Origin: DASZIT01 sp052143315
GTDB taxonomy: Bacteria > Actinomycetota > Acidimicrobiia > Acidimicrobiales > RAAP-2
Reading direction: 5' to 3'
Assembly: GCA_052143315.1 (NCBI GenBank)
Contig: JBKQTE010000087.1
Coordinates: 1 to 43,095, forward strand
DNA: 43,095 bases
Shown here: positions 1-8,302 of the stretch, in pieces
Position numbering within the stretch: the first letter of the stretch is position 1
Layout: every line of letters starts with the position of its first letter
Notes under the pieces: generated by a model
Databases searched by the model: none
What the model saw: only the letters and a program-made list of their open reading frames with translations
What the model was told of the DNA's origin: nothing
Position numbers and translations under genes: made by a program

Positions 1-1808
1 TACCCGACGTACCCCGGGGGGGAGCCCACCAGCCGGCTGACCGTGTGCTTCTCCATGTACTCGGACATGTCGAGCTGGATGAGGGCGTCCTCGTCGTCGA
101 AGAGGAACTCGGCCAGCGTCTTCGCCAGCTCGGTCTTCCCCACGCCGGTCGGGCCCAGAAAGATGAACGAGCCGCTCGGCCGCTTGGGGTCCTTGAGACC
201 GGCCCGGGTGCGCCGGATCGACCGTGCCAGGGCGGCGATGGCCGGCTCCTGTCCGATGACCCGCTTGTGGAGCTCGTCCTCCATGCGGAGCAGCTTGGAG
301 GTCTCCTCCTCGGTGAGCCGGTAGACCGGGATGCCGGTCCAGTTGGCCAGCACCTCGGCGATGACCTCCTCGTCGACCACGTCGAACAAGTCGACACCCT
401 CGGCGCGCCACTCGGCCTCCATGGCGTCCTTGCGGTCGAGGCGATCCTTCTCCTGTTCGGCCAGCTTCTTCGCCTGATCGAACGCCTGCTTCTCCAGGGC
501 GTTCTCCTTGTCGGCACGCAGCCGACCGATCTCCTCCTCCAGCTTCTTGTAGGAGGGAGGGGTGGTCATCCGGCGGATCCGCAGGCGGCTGCCGGCCTCG
601 TCGATCAGGTCGATGGCCTTGTCCGGCAGGTAGCGGTCGGCCAGGTACCGGTCGGCCAGGTTGGCCGCCGCCACCAGGGCCTGGTCGGTGATGGTCACGG
701 CGTGGTGCGACTCGTACCGGTCGCGGAGCCCCTTGAGGATCTCGATGGTCAGGGCGACGTTGGGCTGGTCCACCTTGATGGGCTGGAACCGGCGCTCGAG
801 GGCGGCGTCCTTCTCGAGGTGCTTGCGGTACTCGTCGATGGTGGTGGCACCGATGGTCTGCAGCTCGCCCCGGGCCAGCATCGGCTTGAGGATGGAAGCC
901 GCATCGATGGCACCCTCGGCCGCCCCCGCACCCACCAGGGTGTGGAGCTCGTCGATGAACAGGACGATGTCGCCCCGGGTGCGGATCTCCTTCAGCACCT
1001 TCTTCAGGCGCTCCTCGAAGTCACCCCGGTACCTGCTGCCGGCCACCAGGGCCCCGAGGTCGAGGGTGTAGAGCTGCTTGCCGGTCAGGGTCTCCGGGAC
1101 GTCGTTGGCCACGATGCGCTGGGCGAGTCCCTCGACGATGGCCGTCTTGCCCACACCCGGCTCGCCGATCAGCACCGGGTTGTTCTTCGTGCGGCGGGAC
1201 AGCACCTGCATGACCCGCTCGATCTCCTTCTCACGACCGACCACCGGGTCCAGCTTGTGATCGCGGGCCAGGGCGGTCAGGTTGCGGCCGAACTGGTCCA
1301 GCACCGGCGAGCCGGTGGGCGAGTCCGACGACTGGGTACCGGGGGCTCCGGCACCCACCGACTCCTTGCCCTGGTAGCCGGAGAGGAGCTGGATGACCTG
1401 TTGGCGGACCCGGGGCAGGTCGGCGCCGAGGCTCTGGAGGACCTGGGCGGCCACCCCTTCGCCCTCGCGCACCAGCCCGAGCAGCATGTGCTCGGTGCCG
1501 ATGTAGCTGTGGCCCAGCTGCAGCGCCTCGCGCAACGACAGCTCGAGCACCTTCTTCGCCCGGGGAGTGAACGGGGGCGAGCCGGTCGGAGCCGTGCCGG
1601 CCAGACCGATGGTCTCCTCGACCTTCTCCCGCACGGCCTCGAGCGAGACGCCCATGGACTCCAGCGCCTTGGCCGCCACCCCCTCACCCTCGTGGATCAA
1701 GCCCAAGAGGATGTGCTCGGTGCCTATGAAGCTGTGGTTCAACAGGCGCGCTTCCTCCTGTGCGAGCACAAGCACCCTGCGAGCCCTGTCTGTGAATCGT
1801 TCGAACAC
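1..1808 (-). CDS. clpC: ATP-dependent Clp protease ATP-binding subunit ClpC (3' end outside window)
   Basis: Hexameric AAA+ unfoldase that feeds proteins to the ClpP peptidase. About 602 codons are visible; a full ClpC has about 830-850, so the C-terminal part lies beyond the left edge. The N-terminus reads MFERFTDRARRVLVLAQEEA, typical of ClpC, followed by the paired Clp-N repeats. The first Walker A motif GEPGVGKT lies at residues 215-222, a UVR-type coiled middle region rich in Lys/Glu at about 417-455, and the second Walker A GPTGVGKT near residues 552-559. The middle region separates ClpC from ClpA; the longer ClpB middle domain is absent. The GTG start at 1808 is preceded by GGAGG at good spacing and gives the canonical N-terminus. 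A divergent promoter region separates it from the polyprenyl synthase. In M. tuberculosis clpC1 also follows the pan/coaX block. Confidence 0.97.
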   Translation of the reverse strand, partial: MFERFTDRARRVLVLAQEEARLLNHSFIGTEHILLGLIHEGEGVAAKALESMGVSLEAVREKVEETIGLAGTAPTGSPPFTPRAKKVLELSLREALQLGHSYIGTEHMLLGLVREGEGVAAQVLQSLGADLPRVRQQVIQLLSGYQGKESVGAGAPGTQSSDSPTGSPVLDQFGRNLTALARDHKLDPVVGREKEIERVMQVLSRRTKNNPVLIGEPGVGKTAIVEGLAQRIVANDVPETLTGKQLYTLDLGALVAGSRYRGDFEERLKKVLKEIRTRGDIVLFIDELHTLVGAGAAEGAIDAASILKPMLARGELQTIGATTIDEYRKHLEKDAALERRFQPIKVDQPNVALTIEILKGLRDRYESHHAVTITDQALVAAANLADRYLADRYLPDKAIDLIDEAGSRLRIRRMTTPPSYKKLEEEIGRLRADKENALEKQAFDQAKKLAEQEKDRLDRKDAMEAEWRAEGVDLFDVVDEEVIAEVLANWTGIPVYRLTEEETSKLLRMEDELHKRVIGQEPAIAALARSIRRTRAGLKDPKRPSGSFIFLGPTGVGKTELAKTLAEFLFDDEDALIQLDMSEYMEKHTVSRLVGSPPGYVG

Positions 1809-1844
1809 TCCACCGCCTCCATCCGCGGTTCAGCAACTACCGGG

Positions 1845-1850
1845 AGTCTA
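1845..1850 (-). promoter_or_regulatory. Candidate -10 element for clpC
   Basis: On the minus strand this reads TAGACT, matching the actinobacterial -10 pattern TANNNT. It would start the transcript about 30 bases upstream of the clpC GTG codon, leaving room for the GGAGG ribosome site. No convincing -35 hexamer was seen. Confidence 0.35.
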
Positions 1851-1911
1851 CAGGTGCAGGTGCGACGCGCACCCTCACCCCACCCGTGCCTCGATGACGG
1901 GCGCCGTCGCC

Positions 1912-1917
1912 TATCGT
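1912..1917 (+). promoter_or_regulatory. Candidate leaderless -10 element for the polyprenyl synthase
   Basis: TATCGT matches TANNNT and ends nine bases before the GTG at 1927. No Shine-Dalgarno sequence precedes that GTG, so transcription could begin at or very near the start codon. No clear -35 was seen. Confidence 0.3.
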
Positions 1918-1926
1918 CTGTCAGCA

Positions 1927-2913
1927 GTGAACGTCGTAGAGCTTCTGGGTCTTCCCGCACTCGAGGAACAATTGCAACGTCTCGAGCCCATGCTCATGGA
2001 GTGCGTGGTCACGGGCGACGACTTCCTCGACGAGGTCACCACCCACCTGATCGCCGCCGGCGGCAAACGCCTCCGGCCGGTGTTGGCCCTGGCCACGGCT
2101 ACCGGGGGCTCGGCGCCGGCCACCAGCGAGGACCTGCTCGGGGCGGTGTCGGTCGAGCTGGTCCACCTGGCCTCCCTCTACCACGACGACGTGATGGACG
2201 AGGCCACCATCAGGCGGAACGTGGAGAGCGTCAACTCCCGGTTCGGCAACCTGGTGGCCATCGTGGCCGGCGACTTCCTGCTGGCCCGGTCGGCGGAGAT
2301 CGCCGCCGGCCTGGGCACCGAGATCGCCGGCCTGCTGGCCGCCACTCTGGGCGAGCTGTGCCAGGGCCAGGTCTCCGAGGTCCACGCCGCCTTCCAGGTC
2401 GGCCGCTCCATCGATGACTACACCGAGGCCATCGCCGGCAAGACCGCCTCGCTGATGGCCACCTCCTGCCGGATCGGCGCCCTGACCGCCGGGCTCCCCC
2501 GTCCCCAGATCGAGGCCTTCACCACCTTCGGCCGGTGCTTCGGGATGATCTTCCAGGTGCGCGACGACATCCTCGACGTGGTGGGCTCCGCCGCCGAGCT
2601 GGGCAAGCCCGCCGGCCAGGACCTGGCCGAGGGGATCTACACCCTTCCGGTGCTCCTGGCCCTGGCCGACCCGGCCTCCGGGCCCGAGCTCAAGCCCCTG
2701 CTGGGACGACCCCTGGGGGACGAGGAGCGGGAGACCGCCCGGGCCATCGTGGCCGCCTCCGGCTCGGTGGCCGCCTCGGTGGCCGTGGGCCGGCGCTACG
2801 CCGAGGAGGCGGCGGCGGCCGCGGCCTCCTGCTCGAGCGACGACCTGGCCACCGGCTTCGCCACCCTCGCCCACTCCCTGGTCGACGGCCTGCCTACCGG
2901 CTCCGCCGTCTGA
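1927..2913 (+). CDS. Polyprenyl diphosphate synthase (trans-isoprenyl diphosphate synthase)
   Basis: Condenses isopentenyl diphosphate onto an allylic diphosphate to make the long prenyl chain used, for example, for menaquinone. The 328-residue product has GKRLRPVL near the N-terminus, the first aspartate-rich motif DDVMD at residues 87-91 and the second, DDILD, at 213-217; these bind Mg2+ and diphosphate. The fifth residue before the first motif is alanine (A82), which in this family permits a long chain. The GTG at 1927 was chosen because residues VNVVELLGLPALEEQ open a normal N-terminus and a TATCGT element sits just upstream; an in-frame ATG at 1894 would add 11 residues. The gene stands alone on the plus strand and ends in a strong hairpin. 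Chain length and final quinone cannot be read from sequence. Confidence 0.92.
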   Translation: MNVVELLGLPALEEQLQRLEPMLMECVVTGDDFLDEVTTHLIAAGGKRLRPVLALATATGGSAPATSEDLLGAVSVELVHLASLYHDDVMDEATIRRNVESVNSRFGNLVAIVAGDFLLARSAEIAAGLGTEIAGLLAATLGELCQGQVSEVHAAFQVGRSIDDYTEAIAGKTASLMATSCRIGALTAGLPRPQIEAFTTFGRCFGMIFQVRDDILDVVGSAAELGKPAGQDLAEGIYTLPVLLALADPASGPELKPLLGRPLGDEERETARAIVAASGSVAASVAVGRRYAEEAAAAAASCSSDDLATGFATLAHSLVDGLPTGSAV

Positions 2914-2936
2914 GGCGCCGAGGCCGGCACCGCCGC

Positions 2937-2968
2937 GCCGACGGGCGCCGTTCCCGGCGCCCGTCGGC
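2937..2968. terminator. Strong hairpin between convergent genes, probable bidirectional terminator
   Basis: Arms GCCGACGGGCGCC (2937-2949) and GGCGCCCGTCGGC (2956-2968) form a perfect 13-bp stem with a 6-base loop, between the 3' ends of the polyprenyl synthase (2913) and the secreted-protein gene (3009). No T-run follows, as is common for terminators in GC-rich actinobacteria. Confidence 0.75.
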
Positions 2969-3008
2969 CACGTCCCCCCGTCCCGGACCGCCCGGGCCTG
3001 CCGCCTGG

Positions 3009-3404
3009 TCAGGACGCGGTCGGCGCCGACCCCGGGCACTTGGCCTCGATCTTCTGGGTGGCACTGACCAGCCTGGCCTTGAAGCTGGCGCTCTCCAGCC
3101 GGGTGATGCGCTTCTGGATGGCGGCGGCCTGCTTGGTGTGGCCGGCGGCGGTGGCCTTGGCCTCGGCGGCGGTCAGCTTGGGCAGGCCGGCGGCGATCTT
3201 CGCCTCGCCCGCCTGGATCCGAGTCAGGACCTTGTCGGCGTTGGCGCAGTTGAAGTGAGAGCCGACCGCCGGCACGGTGGTGGCGGCGCCGGCGGAAGCA
3301 GCTGCCCCCAGCGACAGGACCCCGACGGCGACGGTGCCGGTGACCCCCATGGCGACCTTGGACCTCCACGATCCGGACCTGTTGGTTGGTGACGTTCTGG
3401 ACAC
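3009..3404 (-). CDS. Small secreted alpha-helical protein of unknown function
   Basis: Not recognised as a named family. The 131-residue product starts with a basic segment (NRSGSWRSK), then a hydrophobic stretch at about residues 18-38 ending in ASAGA, a typical Sec signal peptide with cleavage near residue 40. The mature part is mostly Ala/Lys/Glu-rich helix with regularly spaced charges (residues 55-122), bracketed by two cysteines, C53 and C123, which could join the ends of a helical hairpin by a disulfide. GTG at 3404 was chosen over an in-frame start further upstream because AGAGGAGG lies six bases before it and the signal peptide then starts normally. It is a single-gene unit between two hairpins. 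Confidence 0.8.
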   Translation of the reverse strand: MSRTSPTNRSGSWRSKVAMGVTGTVAVGVLSLGAAASAGAATTVPAVGSHFNCANADKVLTRIQAGEAKIAAGLPKLTAAEAKATAAGHTKQAAAIQKRITRLESASFKARLVSATQKIEAKCPGSAPTAS

Positions 3405-3455
3405 GACTGCCTCCTCTGATCGACCGGCTCGTCCCGGTCTTCTGCCACTGTCGCC

Positions 3456-3485
3456 CACCGGGATGAGCGGGAGATCATCCCGGTG
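3456..3485 (-). terminator. Hairpin terminator after coaX
   Basis: CACCGGGATGA (3456-3466) and TCATCCCGGTG (3475-3485) form a perfect 11-bp stem with an 8-base loop, 30 bases beyond the coaX stop codon. It probably ends the long superoperon. It also lies upstream of the secreted-protein gene, so an operator role is possible. Confidence 0.6.
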
Positions 3486-3514
3486 TGAGGGAAGTGTGAG
3501 GGCTTCGGCGGGGC

Positions 3515-4345
3515 TCAGCCCCTACGCCCCGGGAGGTTGCGCTCGAAGATGATCCGCAGCCCGTGGAGGGTCAACCACGGCTCCACGTACTCGATCTCCT
3601 CCGCGTAGGGAGCGATCAGCTCGGCCAGGCCGCCGGTGGCGACCACGGTGGGCTCGCCCAGGACGGCGGCGAACCGGCGGCACAGCCCGTCCACCTGGCC
3701 GGCGAAGCCGTAGAGCGCCCCGGACTGGATCGACTCCACCGTCGACTTGCCGATGACGCTCCGGGGCTCCACCAGCTCGACCCGCCGGAGGGCGGCGGCC
3801 TGGGCGAAGAGGGCGTCGAGGCTGATCTGGACACCCGGGGTGATGGCACCGCCGAGGTACTCGCCCGAGGCGGAGATGGCGTCGAAGGTGGTGGCGGTCC
3901 CGAGGTCCACCACCACGCATGGCCCGCCGAAGAGGTCGTAGGCCCCCACGGCGTTGGCGATCCGGTCCGCCCCCACCTCTTTGGGGTTGTCGTAGAGGAT
4001 GGGCATCCCGCTCTTGACGCCCGGCTCCAGCACCACCGACGGGACGTCGAACCACCGGGCGACCATCTGGCGCAGGTTGGCGGTGACCAGCGGCACCGAC
4101 GAGGTGACGGCGATCCCGCTGACCGCCTCGTCGATGTCGAGGCCGTCGAGGTCGAGCAGCTGGGTGAGGAGCAGAGCGTGCTCGTCGGCGGTCCGCTCGG
4201 CCACCGTGGACAGCCGCCAGTGGTGGGCCAGACCTGACGGCTCGCTCCCGTCGCGGGGACCGGTCTCCTCGTCCGGGTCGGTGTGGTCGTCGGCGAAGAG
4301 ACCGACCACGGTCTCGGTGTTCCCGACGTCGATGGCCAGCAGCAT
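3515..4345 (-). CDS. coaX: Type III pantothenate kinase
   Basis: Phosphorylates pantothenate, the first step of coenzyme A synthesis. The 276-residue product begins MLLAIDVGNTETVVGLF, the phosphate-binding loop of the ASKHA-fold type III kinases, and carries GADRIANAVGAYDLF and VVVDLGTATTFDAIS, the other family signatures, plus GGAITPGVQISLDAL. It lies two bases after the nadC stop codon, so translation is probably coupled. Last gene of the superoperon, directly using the product of panC further upstream. Two hairpins follow. Length is slightly above the usual 255-265 because of a charged insertion near residues 20-37. Confidence 0.96.
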   Translation of the reverse strand: MLLAIDVGNTETVVGLFADDHTDPDEETGPRDGSEPSGLAHHWRLSTVAERTADEHALLLTQLLDLDGLDIDEAVSGIAVTSSVPLVTANLRQMVARWFDVPSVVLEPGVKSGMPILYDNPKEVGADRIANAVGAYDLFGGPCVVVDLGTATTFDAISASGEYLGGAITPGVQISLDALFAQAAALRRVELVEPRSVIGKSTVESIQSGALYGFAGQVDGLCRRFAAVLGEPTVVATGGLAELIAPYAEEIEYVEPWLTLHGLRIIFERNLPGRRG

Positions 4346-4347
4346 GG

Positions 4348-5244
4348 TCAGCCCTCCGGGGCGAGGTCGAGGCCCAGGTCGAGGACCGGGGCCGAGTGGG
4401 TGAGGGCGCCGACCGACAGGAGGTCGACTCCGGCGGCGGCGTATCGGGGGGCGGAGTCGAGGTCGACGCCACCCGACACCTCCACCAGGATGTCCGCGCT
4501 CCGGGCCCGCACCCGGGCCACGCACTCGCCGGCCAGCTCCGGCGTCATGTTGTCGAGCATGACCACCGTCGCCCCGGCGGCGACCGCCTCGTCCACCTGC
4601 TCGGCCCGGTCGCACTCGACCTCCACCATCCGACCCGGCCACAGCTGGCGGGCCCGGGCCACTGCCTGGGTGATGGTCACCCCGCCGAGGTGGTTGTCCT
4701 TCACCAGCACCGCCTCCGACAGGCTGCCCCGGTGGTTCCGGGCCCCGCCGGCCCGGACGGCGGCCTTCTCGAGGGCCCGGAGCCCGGGGGTGGTCTTGCG
4801 GGTGTCGAGGATCCGGGTGCGGGGGTTCACGGCGGCCACCGCGTCGACCAGCTGCCGGGTGAGGGTGGCCACGCCCGACAGGTGGCCCAGGAAGTTGAGG
4901 GCGGTCCGTTCGGCGGTCAGGATCGACCGGAGGGGGCCGTTCAGGACCGCCACCGTCGAACCGGGCGACACCGCCGAGCCGTCGGCCAGGTCCCACCGGA
5001 CGTGGACCGAAGGGTCGACCTGGGCTATCGCCTCCACGGCGCAGGCCCGACCGGCGAGCACGCCGGCGCCCCGGCTGACCACCGCCGCCGACCGGTGCGC
5101 CGACCGCGGCACCAAGGAGGCGGTCAGGTCGCCGAGCGGCAGGAGGTCCTCGGCCAGGGCCCGCCCGACCGCCTCGACCACCGCCGGGCGGGGCGGATCG
5201 AAGAGGGACGGGTCGACGTCGGGGTGGACGGTGTCGTCGTTCAT
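4348..5244 (-). CDS. nadC: Nicotinate-nucleotide diphosphorylase (quinolinate phosphoribosyltransferase)
   Basis: Converts quinolinate and PRPP to nicotinate mononucleotide, CO2 and pyrophosphate in NAD synthesis. The 298-residue product shows GDLTASLVP near the N-terminus, ERTALNFLGHLSGVATLT, ILDTRKTTPGLRALEKAAVR, NHRGSLSEAVLVKDNHL and VEVECD, the substrate-binding motifs of the family, and ends with the barrel motif EVSGGVDLDSAPRYAAAGVD. The ATG at 5244 overlaps the nadB stop by four bases (ATGA), which fixes the start. Its partner nadB is adjacent, but quinolinate synthase nadA is not in the window. Confidence 0.96.
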   Translation of the reverse strand: MNDDTVHPDVDPSLFDPPRPAVVEAVGRALAEDLLPLGDLTASLVPRSAHRSAAVVSRGAGVLAGRACAVEAIAQVDPSVHVRWDLADGSAVSPGSTVAVLNGPLRSILTAERTALNFLGHLSGVATLTRQLVDAVAAVNPRTRILDTRKTTPGLRALEKAAVRAGGARNHRGSLSEAVLVKDNHLGGVTITQAVARARQLWPGRMVEVECDRAEQVDEAVAAGATVVMLDNMTPELAGECVARVRARSADILVEVSGGVDLDSAPRYAAAGVDLLSVGALTHSAPVLDLGLDLAPEG

Positions 5245-6971
5245 CGGGCGCGCCCGGTGGCGGCGTCCATGGCCGGCCCGGCCTGCGGGCCCACCGTCCC
5301 CGGCAAGATGCCCACCTGGCCCCCGTAGTGGACGATGCGCCGGCGCCACCGGTCGGAGGCATCGGGGAAGTCACGGCGGGCATGCGCTCCCCGGGTCTCG
5401 GTCCGGAGGGTGGCGGCGTCGAGCAGGGCACGGGCGGAGGTGACCAGGTTGGCCAGCTCCCCGTGGGAGCGGTCGGGCGGGGTGCCCAGGGCCGACCGGG
5501 CGACGGAGTCCACCACCGTCCGGGCCTGCGCCAGCGAGTCCGCCGTTCGGACCACCCCGGCGCCGTCGAACATCGCCCGCTGGAGCCGGTCGACCGACTT
5601 GTCGACGTCGTCCCCGTCGAGGGCGGAGCCGCCGGCCTCCGGCCGGACCCCCGCCTCGACGGCCGCCGCCGACGGCCGGGGGACAGCCGGGGCGGGGTCA
5701 GGCGGCCCGGCCAGCACCGCGGCCATCACCCCGGTGGGCGACGGCCCGTCGTCGCCCCGGAGGATCGACTCGGCCAGGCGGGCGCCGAACACCATCCCCT
5801 CGAGCAGGGAGTTGGAGGCCAGGCGGTTGGCACCGTGCACGCCGGTGCACGCCACCTCGCCGGCTGCCCACAGCCCGGGGAGGGCGGTAGCCCCAGACAG
5901 GTCGGTGATCACCCCGCCGGAGAGGTGGTGGGCGGCCGGGGCGATCGGCAGCCAGTCGACCCGCGGGTCGAGCCCGATGGCCGTCAGGGAGGCGTTGATG
6001 GTCGGGAAGCGCTCCTCGAAGGCCTCCAGCCGGGTGGCGTCGAGCCACAGGTGCTCGACCCCTTGGAGGCGCATCCGCTCGGCCATGGCCCGCGAGACCA
6101 CGTCCCGCGGGGCCAGCTCGTCGACGAACCGCTCGCCGAAGGCGTCGCGCAGCAGGGCACCGTGGCCCCGGAGCGCCTCCGACAGCAGCGGTCGGGGCAT
6201 GGCCGGATGGTGGAGGGCGGTCGGGTGGAACTGCATGAACTCCACGTCGGCTACCGGCACGCCGGCCCGCAGGGCCATGGCCAGGCCGTCGCCGGTGGCC
6301 TCGGCCGGATTGGTGGTGACCGAGAAGAGCTGCCCCACCCCGCCGGTGGCCAGCACGGTGTGGCGGGCCCGCACCTCGACCACCGACCCGTGGGCGTCGA
6401 GGGCCCGCACCCCCCGGCAGCGGCCGCCCTCCACCAGCAGGTCGAGGGCGAACCACTCCTCGAGGACGGCGGCGGCGCTGGCCCGGGTGGCATCGACCAG
6501 GGCCCGCTCCACCTCGGCGCCGGTGGCGGCCCCCCCGGCGTGGACCACGCGGGCGGTGGAGTGGCCCCCCTCGCGGGCCAACGCCAGCGCCCCGCCGGGC
6601 TGGCGGTCGAACTCCGCACCCAGGGCGATGAGCTCCCGCACCCGCGAGGGTCCCTCGTCGACCAGCACCCGGACGGCGTCGGTGTCGCACAGGCCGGCCC
6701 CGGCGGCCAGCGTGTCGGCCAGGTGCAGGTCGGTGGAGTCCTCGTCGCCCCCGAGCACGGCGGCCACCCCGCCCTGGGCCCACCGGGTGGCGGAGCGCCA
6801 GAGCTCGGCCTTGGTGAGGACCCCGACCCGGAGGCCGGGGGTGGGAGGTCCGGCCAGCGGGTCCGGCGACGCCAGGCGCACGGCGGCCGACAGGCCGGCC
6901 ACGCCGCTGCCCAGCACCAGGACGTCCAGCGCCTCCGGCGCCCGGGTCGGCGCCGTCCCCGGCCGGGTCAC
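5241..6971 (-). CDS. nadB: L-aspartate oxidase
   Basis: FAD enzyme oxidising L-aspartate to iminoaspartate, the first step of NAD synthesis. The 576-residue product has the dinucleotide-binding GSGVAGLSAA near residues 22-31, RWAQGGVAAVLG, GGHSTARVVHAGGAATG, the HPTALHHP segment, and ANRLASNSLLEG of the fumarate reductase/succinate dehydrogenase flavoprotein family. The C-terminal helical domain includes TETRGAHARRDFPD. The ATG overlaps the panD stop by four bases and its own stop overlaps nadC. A Pro/Ala-rich stretch near residues 420-450 is a family-variable insertion. Aspartate is also the substrate of neighbouring panD, so the two enzymes draw on one pool. Confidence 0.96.
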   Translation of the reverse strand: MTRPGTAPTRAPEALDVLVLGSGVAGLSAAVRLASPDPLAGPPTPGLRVGVLTKAELWRSATRWAQGGVAAVLGGDEDSTDLHLADTLAAGAGLCDTDAVRVLVDEGPSRVRELIALGAEFDRQPGGALALAREGGHSTARVVHAGGAATGAEVERALVDATRASAAAVLEEWFALDLLVEGGRCRGVRALDAHGSVVEVRARHTVLATGGVGQLFSVTTNPAEATGDGLAMALRAGVPVADVEFMQFHPTALHHPAMPRPLLSEALRGHGALLRDAFGERFVDELAPRDVVSRAMAERMRLQGVEHLWLDATRLEAFEERFPTINASLTAIGLDPRVDWLPIAPAAHHLSGGVITDLSGATALPGLWAAGEVACTGVHGANRLASNSLLEGMVFGARLAESILRGDDGPSPTGVMAAVLAGPPDPAPAVPRPSAAAVEAGVRPEAGGSALDGDDVDKSVDRLQRAMFDGAGVVRTADSLAQARTVVDSVARSALGTPPDRSHGELANLVTSARALLDAATLRTETRGAHARRDFPDASDRWRRRIVHYGGQVGILPGTVGPQAGPAMDAATGRAR

Positions 6972-7360
6972 GCCTCGGTCAGGCTGTCGAGCTCGACGTC
7001 CAGCCGGGCCGCCTCTTCGTCGATCACCCGGTTGGCCCGGTCCACGTGGACCACCCGGGGGGCGAACCCCTCGAGCTCGTCGTGCTCGTAGTCGGCGTAG
7101 GTGATGACGATCACCCGGTCGCCGCGGTGCACCAGCCGGGCCGCCGCCCCGTTGAGGCAGACGTCACCGGGGCCGCCGAGGATGGCGTACGTCTCGAAGC
7201 GGGCACCGTTGTCGATGTCGACCACGGTCACCTGCTCCCACTCGAGGATGTCGGCCAGCTCCATGAGCCGGGGGTCGAGGCTGATCGACCCGACATAGTT
7301 GAGGTTGGCGTCCGACACCGTGGCCCGGTGGATCTTCGACTTCATCATGCGTCGTCGCAT
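6968..7360 (-). CDS. panD: Aspartate 1-decarboxylase precursor
   Basis: Makes beta-alanine from L-aspartate for pantothenate. The 130-residue proenzyme is expected to cut itself at Gly24-Ser25 (NYVGSISLDP) to form the pyruvoyl cofactor. Starting at the first ATG places this serine at position 25, the same number as in the E. coli enzyme, which supports the start over the internal Met5 and Met6. KSKIHRATV and CLNGAAARLVHRGDRVIVITY are further family signatures. It sits three bases after the panC stop and overlaps nadB by four bases. Actinobacterial PanD usually matures without a separate PanM; none is seen here. Confidence 0.97.
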   Translation of the reverse strand: MRRRMMKSKIHRATVSDANLNYVGSISLDPRLMELADILEWEQVTVVDIDNGARFETYAILGGPGDVCLNGAAARLVHRGDRVIVITYADYEHDELEGFAPRVVHVDRANRVIDEEAARLDVELDSLTEA

Positions 7361-7363
7361 CGT

Positions 7364-8302
7364 TCAGCTGCTTCCCTTCGGAGGGCGGTCCGGATCGAGG
7401 TTGTCGATGAGCCGCACCCGGCCGACCCGGGCAGCGATCAGCAGCCGGACCCCGCTTCCGCGTCGGACCGACCTGGCCCGCTGCAGGTCGTCGGCGCGCA
7501 CCGCCACCGCGTAGTCGAGTTCGACCAGCGGCTCGGCCGCCACCACCGAGGCCATGCACCGCTCGATCGCCTCGGTCCGATGCTCGCCCAGGGCCATCGC
7601 CTCGGCACCGGCCCGGAGCGCCCTCGACAGCGCCAGCGCCGCCCGGCGCTCGTCGGGGGCCAGCCGGACGTTGCGGCTGGACAGGGCGAGGCCGTCGGGA
7701 TCGCGCACGGTGGCGCACCCCACCACCTCGACTGGGAGCGACAGGTCGGCCACCATCCGTCGCACCACGGCCAGCTGCTGGAAGTCCTTCTCCCCGAAGT
7801 AGGCCCGGCACCGCCCGGCCATCGAGAACAGCTTGGCCACCACGGTGGCCACCCCGTCGAAGTGGCCGGGCCGGGAGGCTCCCTCCCAGCGGTCGCCGAC
7901 TCCCGACACCGACACCGTGGTCGGCACCGGCTCCGGGAAGCCGGGGTACATCTCTCGGACCGGCGGGGCGAAGACGAGGCGGGCCCCGGCGGCGGCGGCC
8001 AGGGCCACGTCGGCGTCGAGGGTGCGCGGGTACTGCTCGATGTCGTCCGGCTCGCCGAACTGCAGTGGGTTGACGAAGATCGACACCACCACCAGGTCGC
8101 ACTCGGCGGCCGCCCGCTCGATCAGCGACCGGTGCCCGGCGTGGAGCGCCCCCATGGTGGGCACCAGGGCCACCGTCAGGCCGGCCCCTCGGGCGTCGTC
8201 GAGCAGCCGGGCACACCCGGCGATCCCCGCGAGCACCTGGCAGTCGGTGCGGACCGGCGTGGCCGGCGCCAGGGGCGTCGGCAGCGGGGCGGTGGTGGTC
8301 AT
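7364..8302 (-). CDS. panC: Pantothenate synthetase
   Basis: Joins pantoate and beta-alanine with ATP to form pantothenate, using the product of panD next door. The 312-residue product has VPTMGALHAGHRSLI with the HIGH-type nucleotide loop (HAGH), SIFVNPLQFGEPDDIEQYPR, YFGEKDFQQLAVVRRMVADL and RDPDGLALSSRN, all binding-site motifs of the nucleotidylyltransferase-fold enzyme. It is somewhat longer than the usual 280-300 because of an Ala/Pro/Thr-rich N-terminal extension of about 20 residues. The ATG at 8302 overlaps the stop of the DUF2520 gene by four bases. Ketopantoate hydroxymethyltransferase (panB) is not in the window. Confidence 0.97.
   Translation of the reverse strand: MTTTAPLPTPLAPATPVRTDCQVLAGIAGCARLLDDARGAGLTVALVPTMGALHAGHRSLIERAAAECDLVVVSIFVNPLQFGEPDDIEQYPRTLDADVALAAAAGARLVFAPPVREMYPGFPEPVPTTVSVSGVGDRWEGASRPGHFDGVATVVAKLFSMAGRCRAYFGEKDFQQLAVVRRMVADLSLPVEVVGCATVRDPDGLALSSRNVRLAPDERRAALALSRALRAGAEAMALGEHRTEAIERCMASVVAAEPLVELDYAVAVRADDLQRARSVRRGSGVRLLIAARVGRVRLIDNLDPDRPPKGSS

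Noticed and set aside
45..2417. A very long open frame on the plus strand opposite clpC and running into the polyprenyl synthase gene
   Set aside because: It is rich in Arg, Gly and His, matches no family I recognise, and mirrors the clpC codons. High-GC genes leave such open antisense frames.
5328..7104. Long plus-strand open frames opposite nadB
   Set aside because: nadB is clear in the other direction with all its motifs; these frames have low-complexity antisense composition.
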